Origin: Gonocerus acuteangulatus
Lineage: Eukaryota; Arthropoda; Insecta; Hemiptera; Coreidae
Length of the DNA: 64,000 nucleotides
Assembly (NCBI GenBank): GCA_946811695.1
Contig: OX328130.1
Coordinates: forward strand, 69,861,973 to 69,925,972
Direction of reading: 5' to 3'
Part shown: positions 1 through 10,508 of the stretch, piece after piece
How positions within the stretch are numbered: position 1 is the stretch's first letter
How the letters are laid out: every line of letters starts with the position of its first letter
Program-made: the position numbers and the translations under genes
The notes under the pieces: generated by a model
The model's input: the letters and a program-made list of their open reading frames with translations, nothing else
Databases searched by the model: none
Told to the model about the DNA's origin: nothing

Positions 1-48
1 ACCTTCTTGCACCCTGCTGGACCTCCTCCATATTTTTCACTTCCATGA
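1..48 (+). CDS. Possible C-terminal fragment of a convergent plus-strand gene
   Basis: The frame from base 1 is open for 15 codons (TFLHPAGPPPYFSLP) and ends at TGA 46-48. The stretch is much more GC-rich than its surroundings, and AAATAAA signals follow near 100-120. The fragment is too short to name; it could be chance. Confidence 0.18.
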   Translation, partial: TFLHPAGPPPYFSLP

Positions 49-302
49 AACCCTGATGTTTTTGGGATGCCAGTTAAATATAATGGACGCTCAAAATTTA
101 AATAAATAATGATTAAATAAAATTTTTTTTTGTATAAATTTAATCCCATTATACCAACTGGAAGAGGTTACACACAGAAAATGATACTCAAACATCAAAT
201 GAAGCTTTCCAGGATAAGACATAAGCTATTCCGCATTACTTTTCATCTCCTTAAAGAAGTTTTGTTGATGAAGGCAAGTAAAATTTTGTTTAAGGTTTGT
301 TA

Positions 303-527
303 TTAGACAATGTGTATTTATTTAAATTTTAACGTCCATTATTATTAACTGAGAATTTTCAGATAGGTTATCAACAGGTTACCACCCTTTTCTATCCAGA
401 ATAGGGCTGATGCCTTTTCTTTTTTCTAAAGAAAAGACACCACCCCATGGTGGGTATCGAACCCAGGACCCTTGGCTCAGAGTGTTAAATGCTCACACCT
501 TGACACTCATCACCACTGGGCCTTCCA
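303..527 (-). mobile_element. tRNA-derived SINE, family A
   Basis: On the minus strand a tRNA-like head carries a pol III B box (GGTTCGATACC, 463-453), followed by a shared body (GGCATCAGCCCTAT, GGGTGGTAACCTG) and an (AAAT)n tail. The head resembles tRNA-Leu/Ser. It is the best preserved copy with 32345-32525. Confidence 0.7.
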
Positions 528-1388
528 TTAAATAATTAGAAAATGTAATGATAATATAAGTTTAATTTAGCACTGATTTATTCTATTTTTAAATAAAAGT
601 GCTTTTACTAATATAATTCTGATTCTGATTTATCAATAAATTTTATTTAATAAAAAAAGATTATGTGTAAACATTTTAAAGAAATTTGAAGTTGTATTGC
701 AATATGACGTGTATACATATATGATTTTGTTTTGTATATCGTCCAAAATATTAGCGTTTAAAAAAAACAAAAAAATAATAAATAGTGATCCCATCATAAA
801 ACTTTAGGAACAAGTTCTCAATTACACTTAGAAAAACATATAAAATTTTTAAAAATACGCATTTTGAGATATAGACATATAAAATTTTGAAAATTTTTAA
901 AAATACGCATTTTGAGATATAGAAAAATAAAATTTTGTTTTTGAATTTGAGAATTTTTTTTTCCTCGTAACATATATGGTGTTGCATGTCATAAGAAAGT
1001 TCGTACAAAGAGCTTTAAAATAACACCCCTCCCAGCTCTCTAGCTTAAATATAAGAGCCACAATAGCAATTCAAACATTTCAGGTAACAGCATTTTTTGA
1101 AATTTTACAGAGCTGTAATTTCCAAATCAGTTCATATTTTTCAATAATATTTGGTATTTTTCTTAGTCTATACAAAGGCTACCTCCTCATTAAATTTCAT
1201 TTAAATCTGAGATGGTAAAGAAAAATCACTGTCTTGATTTGACACGGAATGACCCAATAAATAAATAAAAAAACTACAATTTGCCAAAGCAACTCATTGT
1301 GAATTTCATGTTCAGTGCAAAATAATTTATCGTTAGACAAACTAACGATAAATTATTTCGATTTGACAAATAAAAATATTACATAAAC

Positions 1389-1583
1389 CACAACGTGGGG
1401 TCACCCGTGTCCCAAAGGCTTTATATACGTTCAGAGGGATAGGAATGAGAAAAGCCTGGCTCTCTATTAAGATCATCTTGCCAGGACAGGAAGGTACAGG
1501 ATTGGACATGTTTAACAGCTGGAATGTTTAGGAAATAACAAATATTTTCAGAACTCAGGGGTCACGGGTGACCCCACGTTGTG
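1389..1583. mobile_element. Palindromic MITE with long terminal inverted repeats
   Basis: The two ends are inverted copies (CACAACGTGGGGTCACCCGT at the left, its complement at the right) around a 150-bp core without an ORF. No clear target-site duplication is seen, so the superfamily is not assigned. Confidence 0.6.
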
Positions 1584-2034
1584 ATTCCAGGGTTAATAAC
1601 AGCTTTCATGGACGGAAAATAGAGGAGAAAAAATAACAACACAAAAATGTTTAGACATATATTAATAAAATCGAAAATACAAATATAACTTTACATTTTT
1701 TTCACATATAAAAGTAATTCAAAGAAAAAATATTCAATCCAACCTATCTCTAATCTAACCTCTTTTGGACCTAATATCAATCCTTATTTATTTTTCTTTA
1801 ATCATAAAAGCTCTTCCCGCTCTTATTACATAAGAATAAACTGTTATTTTTGTTGTTTTGTTTTTTTCTAAATAAAAACGGTAATATATAAAATTTTTCA
1901 ATCTTGATAAAATGTAAATAAAAAGTACAACATTAATTCTAAAAATTGAAGATCTATTGTGTCAAATGTAGTAAAAAATAATTTGCCATAATCAGAATGC
2001 AAATATAAAACTTAAATAATTCTTTTAAGAAATC

Positions 2035-2114
2035 TTATTCTTCGGGTTTATCTGCGTCATCGAATTGTCCTTCATCTATGTCCATTTCAGTGTCCCCGTT
2101 GGCGTGATTCCGGC
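2035..2114 (-). CDS. icln: icln exon 5, C-terminus (residues 165-190)
   Basis: Acceptor TTTACAG at 2117-2115, stop TAA at 2037-2035. It encodes NGDTEMDIDEGQFDDADKPE; the GQFxDAD motif is the conserved pICln tail. A possible polyadenylation signal (AATAAA on the minus strand) is near 1786-1791. Confidence 0.85.
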
Positions 2115-5100
2115 CTGTAAATTATAAAACAAATTCTATTGGTAAATGATGTTCTTGAAAATATATTAGTAAAAGACATAATAAAATGAATAAACAAATG
2201 ACACTAATCAATCAACTTTTCCTTAAATGCTCGAATATTCAAAAATTTAATTTCTTGGTTTGTTGTTTGTAAATGTCTGTGCAGCTTATAAATGGTATCT
2301 TATCTTGTTTTTTTGTTTTTTTTTTTTTTTTTTGTTTTTTTTCCCGACATCTAGGCCATTAGTGCCGACATCCAGGATGCAGCGAGGGATTTTCCCAATG
2401 AGCCGTGGGATGAGAAAATTCCTGCCGCCGGTGGGGATCGAACCCACCATCTCCTGCTTATGAATCTAAGGCGCTAGCCACTAGACCACGGGAGACCCCT
2501 TTATCTTGTTATATTTTATCTTTTCTTATTCTTCAGCATATCTCGCCATGGTACGGGTTTTAAATCCACAAATTTTCTCCGTCATAAGATTCCTACGTGA
2601 CGCTTATAAATTATGTAAGATGCTCTTGTACATGTATGAATTATCATGGTACAAGATCTTTGTATCTTCATTATTGAAGAATGCATGGAAAGACTGCGTT
2701 AATTTGAGGGATCAAAAATTGGGGACCTACTATTCCATTATCCCACAGAAAATCAGAGGCATAATCACTCCTATATTTTTGGAGTAGGGGGGATTAAAGT
2801 AGGTGGGGGTGGGATGAAACATATAGTTTTAAACATTTTTATATAGGCCTTGGGAAAGACAGCCTTTCTTAATTTTTTTTTAGTTTTTTGCATTTTTCTC
2901 AGAAACAAAGCAAAAACAATATACATGCCAAAGGACTTTTTTTATCCTGCATTCCCAAAGTTTTTTTGGGGGGACACCCTGAATATACATAATTTATTTA
3001 TTTTTTTTTTTTATGGCCCATCGATAACTAGGCCATTAGCACAGACATTCAGGGTGCAGCGAGGAATTTTCCCAACGTGCCGTGGGATGAGAAAATTTCT
3101 GCTGCTGGTAGGGGATCGAACCCACCATCTTCCGCTTATGAATCTAAGGGAGACTCCTGCCACTAGACCGTGGGAGACCCCGAATATACATAATATAATA
3201 ATTTCTATAATACAATAATATAAATATATTATAACTATTATTTCTCTTGTAGGGTGCCTTTATGAAAACAAGAGAGAAAAATAAATAAATAAATCCTCAG
3301 TATGTCAGGGACACGGTTAATATTGGGTTGCCCGAAAGTTAATCGGGGTTTTAAAAATAAGGTTTATCTTCTTTGTTTCAGCTTATAGAGAATCAAAGGC
3401 TATTTTTTTTATATAAAAAGAATAGCATTTGTATACATTATAAGATGAACCTTATGTTCAAAATCTGTATGAACTTCCCAGAATACCCAATAATAAGACT
3501 TATGAGTCTTAGCACCTCTGGACCAGTAATTTTACAGAAAATAATATTTTGATAGAAAATTTACCTCGATCATCTTCGTATTCCTCGTCGTTCTCATCTT
3601 CTCCTGCTTCACCATCTTCATCTGAAATATTGATTTTGAGATATTATTTCCAGTTTTCTTTTTATTGGTATAACGAATGTAATCTCAGTTATAAATTACA
3701 AAAATTCAAATATTCTAAATATTTAAACATTTTTTTTTTTATTTTTCAAAATGAGCTTCTATTCAGCTACGGTAATGTCCCACTAATCCAAACTAATTGG
3801 GTCCAAACCCTGGTTCGGATTAGGCATATTTTGTTATATAATGTCATATATTAACTTAATGAGGAATATTAAGCATCTGATTTGACAAGAATTAGAGGTA
3901 AGGGCGCTAATAGCACAACAGTTGATGCGCCATTAAACACGAAAAAAAAAAATAGAGGTATGAAATTACTTATTCTAGTACACTGTAATTTAAACTGCAC
4001 TGTAGTATGATCTGAGGCAAAACTGATATGACAGGTGGTATGTGCGAAAGGTGAAACATTGCTTCTTCAAGCCGTTTTAATTCGTGGCATCAGAAAATCA
4101 CTTACTTTATCTCTTACATAATGGTTTGCTTTTTACGTTTTTTGTAAATGTTGTACAGAACATGGATACTACTGTAAGGCCCCGTTTTCCCTTGGACTTT
4201 GTTAAGTGAATAAAAATGAGAGAAAAGATTGGCTGGCCATCTCTGGAGATGTGAGACCAACGAATCCCCAAACATTGCGTCTAGGTTGTTGGAACCGCAT
4301 GTGGCTGATTCGCGGAAGATTAGATTCCCGGAAGTTTTAAGACCTGACGAGAGGTTCTTGTCCAGCCACGTGCTAAAGCAGGGGTGGGGTTAAAAGGGTA
4401 TAAAAAAGAGCTGGCTTACCTCCGACTGGGCAGAGTCAAAACCCGTTCCTGAGGTCTTGGCCGAGATGGCGATGAGAGGTAGGCCAGCTCCAAAATATTC
4501 TCTAACATCCCTCAAAAGGAATAGTTGCTAACTGTAACCCTTGGTTACTAACCTATACTTAACACCACTCACTCTACCGTTATTTATTGCTCTAATAATA
4601 ATTAAAATATTGTGAATAAATACTTGGAAAGCAAAATAAAACAAAAAAAAAAACAAAAAAAAAAACAGATTACATAATTTTTAGGATAATCAAATTTATC
4701 ATATAAATATAATATATATTCTTCAAAGAAGCCTCGGGTCAATTTGGAATTTCCTCTTCTCTAAAATATTTCCCCATTATCTATTCCTTTAAATTCCGTC
4801 CTTGCTAATCAGGCCTTTACACTACATATGTGAGTAAATTAAAATTTGTTTCAATTTTAAGTAAACATGTTTTTTAATTATAGAACAAAATTGAAAAATT
4901 AAAAGTTTCTTAAATGTATCAGGTCATCCCTTAAGTAATGTCGGTTTTTAATATTCCGTTTGTTTATGTTCCCTCTTTTTCAGTTTATTTTTGTTCACAT
5001 TTTTTGTTTATTATAGCATTAAATACACTTCTATTTGTCATGTTTTGGTTTGTGAAGCTTATTTATTCTGTGCTATAATTCCATTTGAAATGGATCTCCA

Positions 5101-8100
5101 CTACTTACGCCTTCTAAGGCTTTGGGAATTCGATAAAGGAGAAAATGATGCTTCAACTTATCGAAAACTTGTAGAAATATATGGCAAAAATGCCATTAGT
5201 GAAAGACAAGTGCAGCAGTGATTTGAGCGATTTCGAGTGGGAAACCACAAGCTTGATGACGAGTTTCGTACAGGTCGACCAACAGAGCTTGACGACAAAC
5301 TCCTGCAGAAGAAAATCCTATTATAAAAGTCTAAGAGCTAGCAGAAAAACTTGGATCGTTACATTCTACAGTCCACCGACGTAATTTATGGGATGACCTG
5401 TTACATCAAACTTGTCTTTTCTTTTACCGGTTCAGAAAATGTGTTTCTCCCACTAGTCCTGTGTCGGGTTAGGCGGATTTTCAGATTAGTGGGACTCTAC
5501 TGTATTAGGAATGATACCCAACTGCCACAATTTTGGTAATCTCCATGATCAATGAGCTCTTTTAATCTAATATTAGTTTCCTTATTTCCAAGGATAAGCT
5601 ATCAAATCCAGCTTTCATCAACATTTAAAAACAAAAAAAAAAAAATTGATAAAATACCTTCAGAGAGACTATCATCGGACTCAGGATGAAGAACTTGACA
5701 GTCACTCATCGCAGAAAACATTGTTTGAAGAGTAGATTTATCTTCAGGAATAAATCTTACTTCTGTCACACCAGGGTCGCATTCGTCCTCATCGTTGCTT
5801 TCTGAATCACCATTTTGCTGTTCAGGACCTGTAAAAGCAAAAGTATAAAAGTCCGACCTCGCAGGAACTGTGTCATCTTAGTGTGGTTCCTGAACGTTCT
5901 AACCCCTGGTGACATTTGGAAAGCTTGGAATATATATAGCTAATATTTTGTGAAAAATGTGAACACCGACTCCTACTAGTAGCAGAAATTACGCATTCGG
6001 CCTCTTAGACTCCCGCTCGGAAAGCTCAATGACAAACAACTGAAAATTGTTTCTCGTTTCATTGGTAAATTAATATTACTGCTAATATAATTTAAAAAAC
6101 TGAGGAAATCAATCAGAAAGAACTGTTATAAGCAACAAAACAAACTTTCGAAGTGTTTAGCACTTATTTCTTGGATTGACATCGTCAGGGCCGCCACTTG
6201 GGGGGGGACAGCCGGGTACAGTTGTCCCGGGCCTGGGTGCCATGGGGGCTCGGCCCGGGCCTTGCTTATTGGAAAACAATGTATAGGTTATGAGCTTGTA
6301 AAAAGAATGGGGTTTAGAAATATAGGCCGGCGTAGCCTATATTAGTTGAAATGGGATTTATATTTTTTTTAATGTACATAAATGACAGAACAAGTGCAGT
6401 TCCAGAATAGTATATTTCATTACGAATCGTAATAAACCTACAAGTACTGAAAGTGACCTTTGCTGCACCGATTGTCGGCTTTTATTCTCATTTTGCGCAA
6501 AACTCATGATGAAAATAATTTTAAAATGTCCAAAGTCCTATAGAAAAGTACTAGAATTTTCAGTTTTGTGGATTTGAAATCCTAAAATGTACACGCTACT
6601 TGTATTAAGATTTTTTTTTTATGATTATGAGAACATATTACACTTTTTGTAAAACAATACATTGGAGATTAGAATAAGTTTATTAGACATTTCAATCATT
6701 AATAGTAACTATGAGTTCTGTGTGGGAAGAGCAGAAGGTTTATCAATATTGGGGGCCCGTGATCTGGTCCTGGGCCCGGCTCTGAGATATGGCGGCCCTG
6801 GACATCGTTCCATCAAAAATTACTTTAGAACCTTGTTTGTAGATAATTTAGTAAGCTTTTGAATGGTTTCCTTCCACTTACTGCGATTTCCAAAACTTTT
6901 TCGAGATATTTAAGAAAATATACGAAAATCCCAAAATTTTTATGTCTATTTATAAATTTTTTTAATACTTCCTTAACTCAAATTGTAACCAACATTTAAA
7001 TATCTTACTCATAGTTTAGATGAATTCCAAACATACAGAAAATATTTCAATTGAATCCAATGATTTTAAGTACCTAAACCAAAAATTATTTGTAAAAACT
7101 ATTTTTAGGCCTGGTGCATACTGTAGGAATGTAATGTAATAAGTAGGAACAATGAAGATTGGAAGACTATTTCAAAAATGTTCTGAGTCCTTCGGAACAG
7201 GAGTAAATTGCGCTATTGCTGAGTCAAACTCGCTCCAAATAAATATATATACATTTTAAACAAATTTGAACGAGTGTTTTTTTATTTTTGTTGTCAGAAA
7301 ATTTAAATCTTTTGTCAGCACTTCCAGATTTCACCATAGGGTCGATGTCATATGTGGATTTTTTCTGTGTAGGGAGGGAGGAAACGCACTAATATGTAGA
7401 ATAAGAGATATAAAAGGAATAGAAATAAATTACCTGGAAGATCAATATTTGCGTCAAGAAGGAGATATAAGCAGTCTTCGGGATAAGCTGATAGGTCTCG
7501 GCATATGGCGTGGATGGAAATACTCCGATATTCCAGCGAAAACACATCTCCAGAGCAATCGTTCACCCATGACAGATGACTAAAATTTTAAACAAGAAAA
7601 TACTTAAGTGTCATAAAATCTAAATATACATAATAAAGAAGAAAACAATTATAAAAGAAAAAACATTAAATAATTGTAATTTAACAGTCTTCTAGGAAAG
7701 CTAAGAAGAGAAAGAGCTTTTCTATTTAATTACATACATTTTTTTTTTCAAGTAATGCTTTCTGCATCTATGCAATTCGCCATACTTCCAAGTAATCATT
7801 TAAAATTGCTTAAAAAAAAGGGGAAAAAAAAGTAATAATAATTTGATCTAGAGTAAACTACTATTCCTGAAAAACAGTTTTTGCTTATATTCACAAGTCA
7901 TGTTCAACATTAGTCAACGATATATCCCAAGTTGTATTACAAGGAAGTAAAAATGAAACACAACGAGTTTTGTTGCAATATATCATAAATGTTGCCCATT
8001 AGAAGTATATTAATAATTTGGATTCAAAGTAAACCCTTACCCCCTTTTTCGTGATGAATCGACTTCGATGGTTAACTAACTCATACTTCAGAGTATTAAA

Positions 8101-8902
8101 ATGAGAGTCCAACTTCCAAATGGATCAGTTCTTCCTCTCATTGCCCCAGTAATTTTTGGAATTCAAGCCAAAACATTAACAATAATAACACATTTTTATT
8201 TATAATTTTTATTACAACAAACTAATACGGATTGGGCAAGAAAAAATAAATTTCAATCACCATTGATACTGCTCATTTACAGAGATTAAAGAGAAGTAAC
8301 GTAGATGTTGTATTGATTAAATATTTCAAATAGGTTAATGAAATACATAGATGGGGTATGACATAGCAAGGTATATAGTGTTTATATTTTTGTTATTACA
8401 AGTATGAAACTGATTTTTCACAATATTAATGATGTTATCAGAAAAATCACAATTCAATCTATAAAATTGTTTCCAATATTCGACTTATGTAAAGAAATGA
8501 GTCAGGCAAATACTTGTCTGTTTACTCAATACGATACAGAAAGATTGTGATAAACTATTAAAAAACAGAACTCCAGAAACTCAATCATATAATTTCCAGA
8601 TCACCTATTTGAACTAACCATCACAACTTTAGACTCTAATTTTTCTTTTTTCTTTACAAATGTTTAATTTGTTAATTTTTCAGTATCTAACTGTATCACA
8701 TGTAATGCAAGCTGAGCACTGATGTTAACACAAGAACACATATATTTAAATAAACACGTGTTAACTAATGATAATGAATTTACCTCTCTGCAATGTATAA
8801 AGTCCCTTTGCCTAGAGCTCTACTGTTTATAACAGCAGCAGTTGATGGTTGACGGTGACGAATCCCATGAGAAGCTGGGGGTAAATTTGTAATAACGACC
8901 AT
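2035..8902 (-). CDS. icln: Methylosome subunit pICln (CLNS1A), complete 5-exon gene
   Basis: Exons in transcript order: 8902-8784, 7579-7434, 5828-5658, 3621-3565, 2114-2035 (573 nt, 190 aa plus TAA). All introns are GT-AG and phases 2, 1, 1, 1 agree. pICln is a PH-fold assembly chaperone that holds Sm proteins and hands them to PRMT5/SMN for snRNP assembly. Seen motifs: LGKGTLYIAES, FSLEYRSISIHAICRDLS, EVRFIPEDKSTLQTMFSAMS, CQVLHPESDDS, a strongly acidic stretch, and EGQFDDAD near the end, which matches the family C-terminus. The segment that precedes this motif in vertebrates (an aromatic/EEGL-rich helix) is not found between 2115 and 3564, so the protein is shorter than the roughly 235-aa human form. 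ATG 8902 is the first Met of the conserved frame. Confidence 0.93.
2310..2500 (-). mobile_element. tRNA-Glu-like SINE, family B, with 10-bp target-site duplication
   Basis: The minus strand reads TCCCGTGGTCTAGTGGCTA (A box) and GGTTCGATCCC (B box), then a body and a poly-A tail (T-run on the plus strand). TTATCTTGTT flanks it at 2300-2309 and 2501-2510. It sits in icln intron 4. Confidence 0.8.
2994..3181 (-). mobile_element. tRNA-Glu-like SINE, family B, second copy with 13-bp duplication
   Basis: Same structure as the copy at 2310 but diverged, with a short rearrangement in the tRNA head. GAATATACATAAT flanks it at 2981-2993 and 3182-3194. Confidence 0.8.
3565..3621 (-). CDS. icln: icln exon 4 (acidic, residues 146-164)
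   Basis: A 57-nt exon with acceptor ATTTCAG and donor GAG/GTAAAT. It encodes an almost purely acidic stretch (EDGEAGEDENDEEYEDD), as expected for the pICln acidic loop that mimics Sm-binding surfaces. Confidence 0.85.
4173..4630 (+). mobile_element. Possible solo LTR
   Basis: It begins TGTAAGGCCCCG, is GC-richer than its surroundings, has a TATA-like GGTATAAAAAAG at about 4399 and an AATAAA late (about 4614), in LTR order. The 3' boundary and target duplication are not clear, so this is a weak call. Confidence 0.3.
4920..5400 (+). mobile_element. Mariner-derived MITE (internally deleted), copy 1
   Basis: Inverted ends (CAGGTCATCCCTTAAGTAAT and ATTTATGGGATGACCTG) flank the N-terminal helix-turn-helix part of a mariner transposase (LWEFDKGENDAS, NAISERQVQQ) that is cut by stops and joined directly to the 3' end. 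The catalytic domain is absent. Confidence 0.8.
5658..5828 (-). CDS. icln: icln exon 3 (residues 89-145)
   Basis: Acceptor TTTTACAG, donor GAAG/GTATTT; phase 1 both sides. An acidic insert (SESNDEDECD) precedes TEVRFIPEDKSTLQTMFSAM and CQVLHPESDD, the family signature. Confidence 0.94.
5830..6185. other. Start of icln intron 2, nothing recognised
   Basis: AT-rich intronic sequence. I see no conserved or repeated element before the hAT insertion, apart from a weak phrase (tgtcatcttag...) shared with 36180-36220. Confidence 0.4.
6186..6800. mobile_element. hAT-type MITE with 8-bp target-site duplication
   Basis: Inverted ends CAGGGCCGCCA and TGGCGGCCCTG enclose 615 bp, flanked by GACATCGT at 6178-6185 and 6801-6808. 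An 8-bp duplication and CAGGG ends identify the hAT superfamily. No transposase; GC-rich termini contrast with an AT-rich core. Confidence 0.85.
6863..7386. mobile_element. Probable MITE ending next to icln exon 2
   Basis: GGTTTCCTTCCACTT at the left is loosely inverted at the right (GGAGGGAGGAAAC). Parts recur near 23100-23210 and 23490-23645. Limits are approximate. Confidence 0.3.
7434..7579 (-). CDS. icln: icln exon 2 (residues 40-88)
   Basis: Acceptor TTTTAG, donor CCAG/GTAATT. It encodes SWVNDCSGDVFSLEYRSIS, the IHAICRDLSAYPEDCLYLLL core and ANIDLPG, colinear with vertebrate pICln. Confidence 0.93.
7580..8783 (-). other. icln intron 1, nothing recognised
   Basis: 1.2 kb of AT-rich intron with a short oligo-T/A content and no repeat shared with the rest of the window that I can see. 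Confidence 0.5.
8784..8902 (-). CDS. icln: icln exon 1 (residues 1-39)
   Basis: The start codon is at 8902-8900. The exon encodes MVVITNLPPASHGIRHRQPS and ALGKGTLYIAE, then donor GAGAG/GTAAAT, phase 2. It forms the first strands of the PH fold. Confidence 0.92.
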
Positions 8903-9076
8903 TTTAACTATATTAGCGTTCAAAATTTATCTGAAAACAATACAACAAAAGCCTAAACAAAAACGACCATCCTAAGTTGTCACAGTATAACCATCACAAT
9001 GGTTATTTGAAAAGCTCAAAATGCCGGCAGTACAGGGAAGATCGTGGGTACTTTGTTCAGGAAGTGTAAAATATGA

Positions 9077-9084
9077 TGACGTCA
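9077..9084. promoter_or_regulatory. Palindromic CRE (TGACGTCA) upstream of icln
   Basis: The exact 8-bp CREB/ATF palindrome lies about 175 bp upstream of the icln ATG, in a locally GC-richer stretch. Function is inferred from the motif alone. Confidence 0.4.
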
Positions 9085-9362
9085 CTTAACTGAGAGGATT
9101 TGTTTTATGATTGCTAGGACTATAATCTTACTTTGAGACTCTTCTTATAAATGAAATCAAGTATAGTTAACTTAATCAGTAATAATGACCGCCTATTTAT
9201 TTATTATGAAAAAATGACTCAGGGTTTCTTAGTGGTGATCCTTCTTTTATATGAAAGATAGATAGACGTTGGTGAATATACTTGTACAAACAAGAAAGGA
9301 TCTTCGTAAGAATACTCATAGGCTTAATCAGTTTCTTTCCTCCAGTGGTTTAAGGTTCTATT

Positions 9363-9397
9363 TTTTTCGCAAGCCGCTATCCAAACTGTCAGCTTCA
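9363..9397 (-). ncRNA. Hammerhead-like remnant (Penelope type)
   Basis: The minus strand reads CCCTGATGAAGC, then a weak stem, then GCTTGCGAAAA: the CUGAUGA and GAAA blocks of a hammerhead core in correct order. Stem II is only about 3 bp, so activity is doubtful. Confidence 0.3.
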
Positions 9398-9407
9398 TCA
9401 GGGTTAT

Positions 9408-9505
9408 ATTTATTTATTTGAATTTTAACATATATTATTATTAACTAAGAATTTTTGGAAGGTTTATCTATACATTACCACCCTTTTGTAGCCAAGATAG
9501 GGCTA
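9408..9505 (-). mobile_element. SINE family A fragment (tail part)
   Basis: It contains the tail and TACCACCCTTTTGTAGCCA body of family A; the tRNA head is missing. Confidence 0.55.
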
Positions 9506-10209
9506 AGAGTTATATTTAAAAATGTATAATTGGGTTTCAACCATAAACAAATGTGAACTAATATATTTGGGCCATCATAACCCAGCAGATATTCGCCATT
9601 GAATCCCGTAGACTAACGGGCGTGAGTTCTAGGAACGTAGAATGTACAAACTACTTTCTCATGTAACTTTCTGTAAGGCGATCTCATCTTAGAATACAGT
9701 GCTTAAAATGTCGAAAGTGTTGGTTTCGTTCCTTTGAAAATCGGATTTTGATTTTACTTTCTCAGGTTTAGCTTTAAAACGAGTTTATCAACGTAACTTT
9801 TTTGTAATTGCCGTTTATGTAGTGTCCCGAGCAAGGGAATCGGAGGAAGAGAAAGATAGCCGGATTTTATTCCAGTAGGCATTTCAATTCGTTTAACGGT
9901 AAAATAAATTTTTAAATCCAGTTTTACACCTGAAGGGTTGTTCATGATATGGAAACGCGCTTAGAAGGCACTTTTCTTCGCAATCAGAGTAGCATGATAA
10001 TGACAATGACGGCGTTATGCTTTTTCATATATTGAATATTAAAGTACTTGCATTTCTTTACTACTACCTCTTTGCTCTCATATGAGTTTGCTGAAGAAGG
10101 TAACAAATGGGTTATACATTTATTACTATTTTTCCTTTTTTTTTTTCTATTAATCTAAAACTGAATATTAGTGACAACATTTTTCCGATAAAGTGTTAAC
10201 TCTTTCATA

Positions 10210-10315
10210 ATGACTGTAAGCAACGTTAACACATATGAGAATGAATCAGATTATCAACAAAAAGTATCAAACTATGAAGAAACTGTCAAACAACTTGACA
10301 TTTTTTATGGAATAG
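10210..10315 (+). CDS. PhKb: PhK-beta exon 1 (residues 1-35)
   Basis: This exon starts at the first ATG after an in-frame TAA (10189-10191) and ends AATAG before GTAAA, phase 1. The conserved part is KQLDIFYGI, the start of the glucoamylase-like domain. A non-coding 5' exon further upstream cannot be excluded. Confidence 0.85.
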
Positions 10316-10446
10316 GTAAAATATTATTAATGACATTAATTTCAATATATATTTTTCGGATGTAATATTTTCCTTTAAACATTTTTGTTGGGTTTTGATC
10401 ATTTAATTGATCTATTATTTTAAATGTTCTATTTAATATTGACTTG

Positions 10447-10508
<62 letters not shown>

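Larger units (their letters stand above)
49..2034. other. Region 3' of icln, no gene seen
   Basis: AT-rich DNA. It holds a SINE-A copy (303-527), a two-copy 48-bp repeat near 836-925 and a palindromic MITE (1389-1583). I see no other coding signal. Confidence 0.5.
3770..5502. mobile_element. Tigger/pogo-like non-autonomous element with nested insertions
   Basis: Ends are inverted (GGTAATGTCCCACTAATC left; GATTAGTGGGACTCTACTG right) and TA flanks both sides, as in pogo/Tigger elements. Inside lie a possible solo LTR (4173-4630) and a mariner MITE (4920-5400). No transposase is left. It occupies icln intron 3. Confidence 0.6.
8903..10209. promoter_or_regulatory. Divergent intergenic promoter region between icln and PhK-beta
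   Basis: The two start codons are 1.3 kb apart and point away from each other, so both promoters must lie here unless there are distant non-coding exons. It contains a palindromic CRE at 9077, a SINE fragment (9408-9505) and a hammerhead-like Penelope remnant (9363-9397). No TATA box is convincing near either start. Confidence 0.6.

Noticed and set aside
2394..2499. A functional tRNA-Glu gene
   Set aside because: The A and B boxes are good but the acceptor stem does not close, and the sequence continues into a SINE body with poly-A and target duplication.
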